NCBI GenBank assembly: GCA_023133395.1
Contig: JAGLWO010000046.1
Span: 1 to 5,415 of the forward strand
Direction: 5' to 3'
From: Candidatus Cloacimonadota bacterium
Lineage (GTDB): Bacteria > Cloacimonadota > Cloacimonadia > Cloacimonadales > TCS61
DNA length: 5,415 bases
The translations under genes and the position numbers were made by a program. Shown here in pieces: positions 1 to 5,257 of the stretch. The notes beneath the pieces were generated by a model. That model saw only the letters and a program-made list of their open reading frames with translations, was not told the origin of the DNA and did not search any database. Each line of letters begins with the position of its first letter. Position 1 is the first letter of the stretch.

Positions 1-62
1 TTACCAACTTACAAATGTAATTTTGAAGTAAAGTAACGGCTCAATGATTAGAACACATATAT

Positions 63-90
63 AAAATAAGGGTAAAGAAATCAATGTCAA
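63..90 (-). promoter_or_regulatory. Possible leftward sigma70-type promoter
   Basis: On the minus strand a perfect -35 box TTGACA (85-90) is followed after 16 bp by TATTTT (63-68), which matches the -10 consensus at four of six positions. Transcription would start near position 56 and run out of the window to the left. No start codon with a ribosome binding site follows before the edge. In AT-rich DNA such matches arise by chance, so this is only a candidate. Confidence 0.25.
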
Positions 91-129
91 AAGAAAGAGA
101 GTTTGAGTGTTTGAAAGGTTCAATAACTA

Positions 130-196
130 CACGTGCGTATATGATATGTATAAAACCTTAAATTTAGAAAATCCAGGATTTTTTCTCACGTGCGTA
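130..196. repeat. Direct repeat pair CACGTGCGTA
   Basis: The 10-mer CACGTGCGTA occurs exactly at 130-139 and again at 187-196, with start points 57 bp apart. Each copy contains the palindrome CACGTG and is locally GC-rich in an otherwise AT-rich region. Two identical copies with a palindrome between them could be binding sites of a regulator. There is no independent support, and the regulated gene is not visible. Confidence 0.4.
168..182. repeat. 15-bp palindrome between the direct repeats
   Basis: AAAATCC and GGATTTT form perfect 7-bp arms around a single central A. The short centre makes it a better candidate for a dimeric protein-binding site than for an RNA hairpin. As RNA it would fold only as a weak six-pair, mostly A-U stem with a three-base loop. 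It lies between the two copies of CACGTGCGTA. Its function is unknown. Confidence 0.35.
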
Positions 197-330
197 ATTA
201 ATCCCAATAAAATCTATATTGACCAGAGAATAATCGATATTATTTTTATTTGAGAAGACTACCTTTTTTATAACAGGCAGTAACCCATATCTTATTGTAA
301 ATATTCTCTATTATTTTTTCTGGGGATTTC

Positions 331-1707
331 TCACTTTTCAATTTCCCAAACAGTACCGTCTTTCGTATCTTTTAATTGAATACCAATTTTTTGGAGATCT
401 TCCCGTATAGCATCTGCCATTTTCCAGTTCTTATCTTTTTTGAATTGTGATCTGTACCTTATCAGCAGGAGGATAAGCTCTTCGGAAACATCATCCAGAC
501 TTGATTTAAGTTTTTCTTCTAAATTGGAAAAAAATCCCAGGACTTTTCCTAATTCGATAAGAAGATGAGCATATTTTAAATCATTTGTACTGCGAAGTAC
601 CTTGGCAATTTCAAAAAGAACTGCGATTGCTTTTGCTGTATTAAAATCGTCATCCATCGCTTCGTTGAATTGATTTTTGAGTTTTATTTGAGCATCAGTA
701 TATTCAGGTCTTTCATTTATTGAAGTTAGATATTTAACATCCTTCAAAACATTGTAGAAATTTTTTACAGCCTGAACAGATTCTTTGAGTATATCTTCAT
801 TAAAATCTATTGGGCTGCGATAATGTTTGGAAAGAAAGAAGAATCGGATTGCTTCTGCGTCGTATTTTTTTAGAACATCCCTGGTTAAAAAGAAGTTATC
901 CAAGCTCTTCGACATTTTCTCGCCGGAGATATTTAAAAATCCACCGTGCATCCAAAAATGTGCCAGAGGTTTGTTGGAAATTGCTTCTGCCTGAGCAATC
1001 TCATTTTCATGATGAGGAAAGATCAGGTCGATAGCACCGGCATGAATATCAAAAGTCTCTCCCAGTATTTTTTTGCTCATTACCACGCATTCTGTGTGCC
1101 AGCCGGGACGTCCCTTTCCCCAGGGGCTTTTCCAGTTCGGTTCACCCGGTTTGGCTTTTTTCCAGAGAGTAAAATCTGCTGGATTTTTTTTATTCAGATT
1201 TTCTTCAACACGAGCGCCAGCTTTCAAGTCCTCCATTTTTTTCCCGGAAAGTTTTCCATAATCCTTAAATTTTTCGACTGAAAAATAAACATCACCATTT
1301 TTTTCGTAAGCAAATCCTTTGTTTTCCAGGTTTTTTATCAAAGCGATCATTTCATCGATATATTCAGTTGCTTTTGATTGATGAGTTGGCTTCTGTATTC
1401 CGAGGGCTTGAATATCTTCATAATAGGCTTCAGTATATTTTTTTGCAATCTCAGAGACAGGTATATTCTCTTTAATTGACTGTTCTATTAATCTATCGTC
1501 AATATCTGTGATATTTTTAACGTAAATTACTTTGAAACCCCGAAATTCAAAATACCTCCTGACTACATCGAAGAACAGAAAAGTACGAGCATTTCCAATA
1601 TGAAAATAATTATAAACAGTAGGTCCGCAGACATACATTTTTACTTTATCAGGTTCAATTGGAATAAACTCTTCTTTCTTACGGGTCATTGTGTTATATA
1701 TTTTCAT
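331..1707 (-). CDS. cysS: Cysteinyl-tRNA synthetase
   Basis: This is a class I aminoacyl-tRNA synthetase that activates cysteine with ATP and charges tRNA-Cys in the cytoplasm. At 458 residues it is close to the usual family length of about 460. Seen in the sequence: the HIGH-type motif HIGN at residues 36-39, KMSKS at 264-268, and a complete zinc-site set of C27 (in VCGPT), C207 (WHTEC), H232 and E236 (PHHENE). This zinc site recognises the cysteine thiol in the family. The conserved DDDFNTA of the C-terminal helical domain is at 352-358. The ATG directly follows the rsmD stop codon (TAAATG), and an AGGGG Shine-Dalgarno site (1713-1717) lies inside the rsmD end, so translation is probably coupled. 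The stop codon is UGA. No abnormality is visible, and the identification is very secure. Confidence 0.98.
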   Translation of the reverse strand: MKIYNTMTRKKEEFIPIEPDKVKMYVCGPTVYNYFHIGNARTFLFFDVVRRYFEFRGFKVIYVKNITDIDDRLIEQSIKENIPVSEIAKKYTEAYYEDIQALGIQKPTHQSKATEYIDEMIALIKNLENKGFAYEKNGDVYFSVEKFKDYGKLSGKKMEDLKAGARVEENLNKKNPADFTLWKKAKPGEPNWKSPWGKGRPGWHTECVVMSKKILGETFDIHAGAIDLIFPHHENEIAQAEAISNKPLAHFWMHGGFLNISGEKMSKSLDNFFLTRDVLKKYDAEAIRFFFLSKHYRSPIDFNEDILKESVQAVKNFYNVLKDVKYLTSINERPEYTDAQIKLKNQFNEAMDDDFNTAKAIAVLFEIAKVLRSTNDLKYAHLLIELGKVLGFFSNLEEKLKSSLDDVSEELILLLIRYRSQFKKDKNWKMADAIREDLQKIGIQLKDTKDGTVWEIEK

Positions 1708-2241
1708 TTAAACCCCTAAAACTGTAATCTGACTTTCTCCATAAATCTTTTGTTTCTCAAACTTTGAAGCCCATTTATCGTCAAGTTTTTCATTTTTCGA
1801 GTGCTCAATAATTATTTTTCCTTCGGAGAATACCATATCATTTTCAAATATTAATTCGATTGTCGAATTAACCAAATTTTTATTGTAAGGAGGATCCATA
1901 AAAATCATATCAAATTGCTTTGGATTTGTTCTGAGAAATGAACTAACTTTCTTTTGATAAATTCTACAGGAATCTTCACATCTGAGTTTTTCTATATTTC
2001 TACTGATAGTCTTAACCGCTTTGAATAAAAAGTCAACTAACACTACAGATTCTGCTCCCCTGCTCAATGCTTCCAGACCCAACGAGCCACTTCCAGCAAA
2101 CAGATCGAGAACCTTCTTTTTCTTACAATCATAGATAATCGAAAAAATGGTTTCTTTTAAAAAGTCTGTTGTTGGTCTTACATTTTTCCCGGGAACAGTA
2201 TAAAGTTTAGCTTTCTTGAATTTGCCTGAAATAATTCTCAT
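1708..2241 (-). CDS. rsmD: 16S rRNA (guanine(966)-N(2))-methyltransferase RsmD
   Basis: RsmD transfers a methyl group from S-adenosylmethionine to N2 of G966 in 16S rRNA (E. coli numbering) during assembly of the small ribosomal subunit. The 177-residue protein shows the family signature throughout. It has MRIISGKFK at the N-terminus and RPTTDFLKETIFSII at 22-36. The SAM-binding motif I, VLDLFAGSGSLG, is at 44-55, an acidic residue ends the second strand (D70), and the N-methyltransferase catalytic motif DPPY is at 116-119. Length is typical. The start is fixed by the conserved MRIISG, although the ribosome binding site before it is weak (AGAG). It lies 82 bp after the acidic TPR protein and abuts cysS with no gap. 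It is presumably a housekeeping gene carried in this operon. Confidence 0.95.
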   Translation of the reverse strand: MRIISGKFKKAKLYTVPGKNVRPTTDFLKETIFSIIYDCKKKKVLDLFAGSGSLGLEALSRGAESVVLVDFLFKAVKTISRNIEKLRCEDSCRIYQKKVSSFLRTNPKQFDMIFMDPPYNKNLVNSTIELIFENDMVFSEGKIIIEHSKNEKLDDKWASKFEKQKIYGESQITVLGV

Positions 2242-2323
2242 GGTTTTTCTCTTTTTTGGCGAAAATTTAAGATTTCTTCTGCTGAGAGTTTACTTATTTA
2301 TTACACAGTTATTCTCAGGATTT

Positions 2324-3460
2324 TTATTTGTCTTCAGTCTTTGTATCACTTTTCAGTAGTTCGATTGCATAATGGATATCGGATAGTTTAACCTCATCCA
2401 GAGTTTTATCTTCTCCGAGATTTTCTATAAGCACTTCGTTTAAAGCCTTTGGGTCCAGTTCTTTTATTTGATTGAGAATTTCCAGCACAGAAGAATCAGC
2501 CGGGGATTTGAGATCTTCTTCAATATCTTTTACTTCTTCGGGTTCAGGAACTTCTTCGATGGGTTCTTGCTCTTTAATTTCCGGTTCAGTGAGTTCTGGT
2601 TCAATATTTTCCTGAGGTTCAGAAATTTCTTCTGATTCAGGTTCAAGTTCTTCTTGAAGTTCAGGAATTCCCTCCGTTTCGATTTCTGTTTCTGGAGTTT
2701 CTTCTTCTACTTTCTGTTCAAATTCCTCTGGTTCTTTGCTTTCTTCATCAAATTGTTCGGGAGGTTCGGTTTCTTCTTTCTCAATAACTTCTGTTTCAAT
2801 TTCGGTTTTTATCAGCTCTTCTATACTCTCTATTTCCTCTTCTTCTTGGGAAGATTCTAAATTAATATTATTGGCAGGTGGTTCTTTGGGTTGCTCTTCA
2901 ATCTCTGTTGATTCAGGTTGAAGTTCGTCTGACTCTTGAACTGCTTCTATTTCTTCACTTTTTGTTTCAGGTTCAACTTCAGGGATTTCTTCTTCTTTTT
3001 TTTCTTTTATTTGGAATTCATCGGGTTCTGGTTCTGTCATTTCATCAACTGTTTCCTCTGAAGGAATTTCTGGAGGTTCAGTAACTTCAGGTTCAGTAAT
3101 TTCTGGTTCAGTAATTTCTGGTTCTTCTTTTTCTAAGGTCTGCTGCTGGATCATTTCTTCCGGATGGGTCTCTTCGCCTTTGTGCTGGGTTTGTGATTCT
3201 TCGAAGTTTTCATATTGTTCATGAGGTAAAATTTTGAATTTTTTCTTATCTTCGGTTGTAAAGATTTTATCGATAGAATGACTGTATTCCAAAGTGTTAT
3301 CAGCGAATATCTTCTCTTTAAGTTCATTGATTTTGTTTTGCAATTCATCGGATGGTTTTGTTTTCATTAGTTTCTGGTATATAACAAGAGCATCTAAAAA
3401 TTGGTTTTGATTTTCATAAAGCTGAGCTAAAGTAAGTGTGGGAGTTGCTTTATCTGTCAT
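2324..3460 (-). CDS. Unrecognised acidic Glu/Pro-rich protein with N-terminal TPR-like segment
   Basis: I do not recognise a named family for this 378-residue protein. Residues 6-50 look like a single TPR-type helical hairpin followed by a helix: AQLYENQNQFLDALVIYQKL, then a pattern resembling linkers after TPR units. Residues about 86-320 are low-complexity and extremely acidic. In residues 111-170 alone, 24 of 60 are Glu, with frequent Pro, including tandem TEPEI-type pentapeptides at 118-132. The last 55 residues (about 324-372) return to ordinary composition and look like three short helices, so the protein seems to be two small folded ends joined by a long disordered linker. There is no signal peptide or membrane segment, so it is probably cytoplasmic. 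The start has a strong AGGAG site, and the gene begins 2 bp after the comEA-like gene. The role is unknown; a scaffold or interaction protein is a guess. Confidence 0.85.
   Translation of the reverse strand: MTDKATPTLTLAQLYENQNQFLDALVIYQKLMKTKPSDELQNKINELKEKIFADNTLEYSHSIDKIFTTEDKKKFKILPHEQYENFEESQTQHKGEETHPEEMIQQQTLEKEEPEITEPEITEPEVTEPPEIPSEETVDEMTEPEPDEFQIKEKKEEEIPEVEPETKSEEIEAVQESDELQPESTEIEEQPKEPPANNINLESSQEEEEIESIEELIKTEIETEVIEKEETEPPEQFDEESKEPEEFEQKVEEETPETEIETEGIPELQEELEPESEEISEPQENIEPELTEPEIKEQEPIEEVPEPEEVKDIEEDLKSPADSSVLEILNQIKELDPKALNEVLIENLGEDKTLDEVKLSDIHYAIELLKSDTKTEDK
3076..3125 (-). repeat. 15-bp tandem repeat within the acidic gene
   Basis: Three consecutive 15-bp units (3076-3090, 3091-3105, 3106-3120), two of them identical as GGTTCAGTAATTTCT on the plus strand, are followed by a partial fourth (3121-3125). 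On the coding strand each encodes five residues of the type ITEPE or VTEPP. The near-identity at DNA level suggests recent slippage duplication. Because the unit is a multiple of three, copy-number change would keep the reading frame. Confidence 0.75.
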
Positions 3461-3462
3461 AA

Positions 3463-4071
3463 TTATTCTCCTAAGATAATTTGTTCTTTAAATTTTTCAA
3501 GGGTTTTTGGACCGATGCCTTTAACCTGTAACAGGTCATCGATAGTTTTATATTTTCCTAATTCTTTTCTTAATTCAATTATCCTGGCAGCTTTTAAAGG
3601 ACCAATCCCCGGAAGTTTGGTCAGTTCTTCCAAACCTGCTTTGTTAATGTTGATTTTTTCGGGGTTTACAGCTGATTCTGTTTCTGGTTCGCTGATTTCA
3701 TCTTTTGCATTTTCTATTTCTATGTTGTGAAAATATTTCTCGATTTTTGTATATGTAGCCTCTCCAATGCCTTTAACATTCATTAAATCTTCTTTTGAAT
3801 AAAATCCAATTTTATCACGATATGAAATTATATCTGTAGCTCGTTTTTCACCAATTCCGGAAATGGTTACCAGTTCTTTTTTTGTAACTGTTCTCAAGTC
3901 GTATTTAATCTCATAATCTTTTTGGAAATTCAGGCTGTAAGCAGGTGTGGAATTATCTTCAGCGAGCAATCCCGAAAACTTAATAACCAATCCTAAAAAA
4001 GCAAAAAATATAATAAATAAAAGTATTTTCTGCTCATTTTCTGTAAGATAGTTTCTTAGTAACTTCTTCAT
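3463..4071 (-). CDS. ComEA-like membrane-anchored helix-hairpin-helix DNA-binding protein
   Basis: ComEA-type proteins bind double-stranded DNA without sequence specificity and, in competent bacteria, hold incoming DNA outside the cytoplasmic membrane. This 202-residue protein has one hydrophobic segment at about 16-31 after a Lys/Arg-containing N-terminus, so it is probably anchored with its bulk outside. Two (HhH)2 units follow. The first is at about 57-114, with hairpins SGIGEKRA (71-78) and KGIGEATY (100-107). The second is at about 140-198, with ININKAGLEELTKLPGIGP (140-158) and KGIGPKTL (184-191); an acidic linker of about 20 residues separates them. The chosen ATG overlaps the upstream stop as ATGA (4068-4071). 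An ATG 63 bp further upstream is possible but would add a non-family sequence and a long overlap. Whether it serves DNA uptake or another DNA-binding role cannot be told here. Confidence 0.85.
   Translation of the reverse strand: MKKLLRNYLTENEQKILLFIIFFAFLGLVIKFSGLLAEDNSTPAYSLNFQKDYEIKYDLRTVTKKELVTISGIGEKRATDIISYRDKIGFYSKEDLMNVKGIGEATYTKIEKYFHNIEIENAKDEISEPETESAVNPEKININKAGLEELTKLPGIGPLKAARIIELRKELGKYKTIDDLLQVKGIGPKTLEKFKEQIILGE
3468..3472 (-). promoter_or_regulatory. Shine-Dalgarno site inside the end of the comEA-like gene
   Basis: AGGAG on the minus strand lies within the last codons of the comEA-like gene, seven bases before the ATG at 3458-3460 of the acidic protein. It fixes that start and implies translational coupling, since ribosomes terminating at 3463-3465 cover this site. 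Confidence 0.7.
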
Positions 4072-4958
4072 TTTTCTGTGTAAATAATATTCAAAAGAGT
4101 TTGACCAACAACATATAATGAATGAGGAGAACATTTATCTGGGGTGTCTTCCAATGTATGCCAAAAAGGATATTCGAAATCGATAATATCAATAGCATTA
4201 AATCCATGAACAATTAACGGATAATGGTCATCATAAATTTTGTTGGTAATTTTGGATTTGAATTCAGTGAAACCCAGGTCTTTAGCTGTGTCCCAGACTT
4301 CGTTTACTAAATTTGGGGAGTTATGGTATGAAAAATATTCCATATCAATTTCCAGGTCAGTATCTCCTATCATATCAACTATAATTGCTTTTTCCGGTTT
4401 TACTTCTGTGAAATTTTCAGCAAAGTAACTGGAACCTAAACACCATGATTCGTTATTACCATATTCTCCCATATCTTCAAGGTCGAAAAATACCAGATCG
4501 ATTCCAAATTGTGGAGGTTGTTTCTGTGAAATTATCGAAGCAAGTTCCAGTAATACAGCCACCCCTGAAGCGGCATCATTTGCTCCAATTATTGGTGTAT
4601 TATGCAAATTTGAATCTTTTTCTTTATCTGCCCAGGGTCGAGTATCATAATGTGCTCCGAGCAAGATTCTTCTACTCATCCGGGGATAGAAGCTGGCGAT
4701 TATATTAATACCATCGTACTCATTCTTATTAATTACAGTTGTGAATTTTTGTTTATTAACAGTAGCACCATATTTTTTTAACTCTCCTGTAATGTAATTC
4801 CTGCAAAGTTCGATTTCATCTGAGCCAGGTGTACGAGGACCCAGATCACATTGAGCTTGAAGGAAGGTGAATGCTTCTTCTCCATCAAATTCAGGGATAG
4901 AACTTGAACAGGAGAATAACAAAATGGCAATTATCATAAGTAGTATATATTTGGGCAT
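4068..4958 (-). CDS. M28-family zinc lipoprotein, glutaminyl-peptide cyclotransferase-like
   Basis: M28-fold enzymes are zinc aminopeptidases or, in one branch, glutaminyl cyclases that turn N-terminal Gln into pyroglutamate. The 296-residue protein starts with a hydrophobic signal ending in LFSC, a lipobox-like site with C17 as the likely lipidated residue, so it is probably a periplasm-facing lipoprotein. The metal-site set is complete: H103 and D105 (GAHYDTRP), D128 (GANDAASG), E161-D162 (FFDLED), D195 (VDMIGD) and H267 (WHT). Features resembling type II glutaminyl cyclases are SWCLGSSYFAEN at 171-182, DDH at 243-245 and PFWHTLEDT at 264-272. A plain aminopeptidase remains possible because both groups share the metal ligands. 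An AGGAAGG site (4963-4969) precedes the ATG. It is the first protein gene of the cluster, downstream of selC, and its UGA stop overlaps the next start. Confidence 0.85.
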   Translation of the reverse strand: MPKYILLMIIAILLFSCSSSIPEFDGEEAFTFLQAQCDLGPRTPGSDEIELCRNYITGELKKYGATVNKQKFTTVINKNEYDGINIIASFYPRMSRRILLGAHYDTRPWADKEKDSNLHNTPIIGANDAASGVAVLLELASIISQKQPPQFGIDLVFFDLEDMGEYGNNESWCLGSSYFAENFTEVKPEKAIIVDMIGDTDLEIDMEYFSYHNSPNLVNEVWDTAKDLGFTEFKSKITNKIYDDHYPLIVHGFNAIDIIDFEYPFWHTLEDTPDKCSPHSLYVVGQTLLNIIYTEK

Positions 4959-4962
4959 CGAA

Positions 4963-4969
4963 CCTTCCT
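4963..4969 (-). promoter_or_regulatory. Shine-Dalgarno site of the M28 lipoprotein gene
   Basis: AGGAAGG on the minus strand ends four bases before the ATG at 4956-4958. It supports that start codon, as does the signal peptide that begins immediately afterwards. Confidence 0.65.
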
Positions 4970-5008
4970 AAATTTTAACTTAATACAAAAAAATCGCTTT
5001 GAATTTTC

Positions 5009-5014
5009 TGTCAA
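5009..5014 (-). promoter_or_regulatory. Possible -35 box before the five-gene cluster
   Basis: A perfect TTGACA on the minus strand lies between selC and the M28 lipoprotein gene. The best -10-like sequence downstream, TATTAA (4980-4985), is 23 bp away, which is too long for a standard sigma70 promoter. At the usual distance there is only a T-run. Transcription might instead read through from selC. Confidence 0.2.
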
Positions 5015-5035
5015 TGTAGTTTTGGTAAAATAAAA

Positions 5036-5130
5036 TGGCTGAGAGGGCAGGAATCGAACCTGCCGTAGACAGTTTTAGCTGCCTATTACCGGTTTTGAAG
5101 ACCGGTTGAAACACCAGTTCCATCCTCTCT
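5036..5130 (-). tRNA. selC: tRNA-Sec (UCA anticodon)
   Basis: This tRNA delivers selenocysteine at recoded UGA codons. SerRS charges it with serine, SelA converts that to Sec-tRNA and SelB carries it to the ribosome. Reading the minus strand, the D-stem has six pairs (5122-5117 with 5112-5107) around a four-base TGGT loop, which is typical of tRNA-Sec. The anticodon stem CCGGT/ACCGG encloses CTTCAAA, with anticodon UCA at 5098-5096. A long variable arm follows, with seven pairs (TAGGCAG with CTGTCTA, 5085-5066). The T-arm is GCAGG, TTCGATT, CCTGC (5063-5047). Discriminator G (5039) and an encoded CCA (5038-5036) close the gene at 95 nt, the same length as the E. coli one. The acceptor stem shows six Watson-Crick pairs and an A-A opposition at the top, so its exact ends are uncertain. 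It is divergent from selB. Confidence 0.93.
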
Positions 5131-5138
5131 AAACAAAC

Positions 5139-5167
5139 AAATAAATGTTTTTGAATTAATATGTAAA
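5139..5167 (-). promoter_or_regulatory. Candidate promoter of selC
   Basis: On the minus strand TTTACA (5162-5167, five of six matches to the -35 consensus) is followed after 17 bp by TTATTT (5139-5144), a weak -10 box. The tRNA would start eight bases beyond the -10 box, which fits a start almost at the mature 5' end. The region is AT-rich, so chance matches are likely. Confidence 0.35.
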
Positions 5168-5197
5168 GTAATTTTTTACGATTTAATCTATCATTTC

Positions 5198-5226
5198 TTG
5201 ACGAAAAAATATAAATAGAAAAATAA
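5198..5226 (+). promoter_or_regulatory. Candidate promoter of selB
   Basis: TTGACG (5198-5203) is a five-of-six -35 match. At 17-bp spacing the -10 position reads AAATAA (5221-5226), a poor match. TATAAA at 5233-5238 is a better -10-like hexamer but lacks a partner at the proper distance. Some rightward promoter is expected here because selB is divergent from selC; its exact place is not resolved. Confidence 0.2.
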
Positions 5227-5257
5227 ATAACTTATAAAGAAATTAAGAGAAGGGAAA

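Larger units (their letters stand above)
1..330. other. Intergenic region without a convincing gene
   Basis: This AT-rich stretch lies downstream of cysS. Stop codons are frequent in all six frames, and the longest ATG-initiated reading frame I found has 25 codons (84-161, plus strand) with no good ribosome binding site. It holds a repeated 10-mer (130-139 and 187-196), a 15-bp palindrome (168-182), an all-AT inverted repeat (229-244) and a possible leftward promoter (63-90). I see no GC-rich hairpin followed by a T-run that would clearly terminate the cysS transcript. If the next gene to the left is on the minus strand, this is its upstream control region; the window cannot show that. Confidence 0.6.

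Noticed and set aside
84..161. 25-codon plus-strand reading frame starting with ATG
   Set aside because: It is very short and has only a weak purine stretch upstream and no recognisable sequence. Its start also overlaps the minus-strand TTGACA of a candidate promoter.
229..250. AATAAT/ATTATT hairpin followed by T-rich sequence on the plus strand as a terminator
   Set aside because: The stem is entirely A-T and only six pairs, so it would be too weak, and no plus-strand gene precedes it in the window.
290..333. Selenocysteine read-through of the cysS UGA
   Set aside because: CysS already has its full family length at this UGA, the extension would be 12 residues, and no strong hairpin follows directly.
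2282..2318. Inverted repeat CTGAGA/TCTCAG between the acidic gene and rsmD as a terminator or attenuator
   Set aside because: The stem has only six pairs, the loop is 25 bases and no T-run follows on the minus strand.
2654..3084. Open plus-strand frames opposite the acidic gene, rich in Phe, Leu and Ser
   Set aside because: They are the antisense of Glu/Pro codons, which gives long stop-free but biased frames. None has a convincing start site or family signature.
4072..4134. Upstream ATG extending the comEA-like gene by 21 residues
   Set aside because: The extra residues are the out-of-frame reading of the M28 C-terminus. The inner ATG forms a classic ATGA overlap and places the charged N-terminus directly before the membrane segment.
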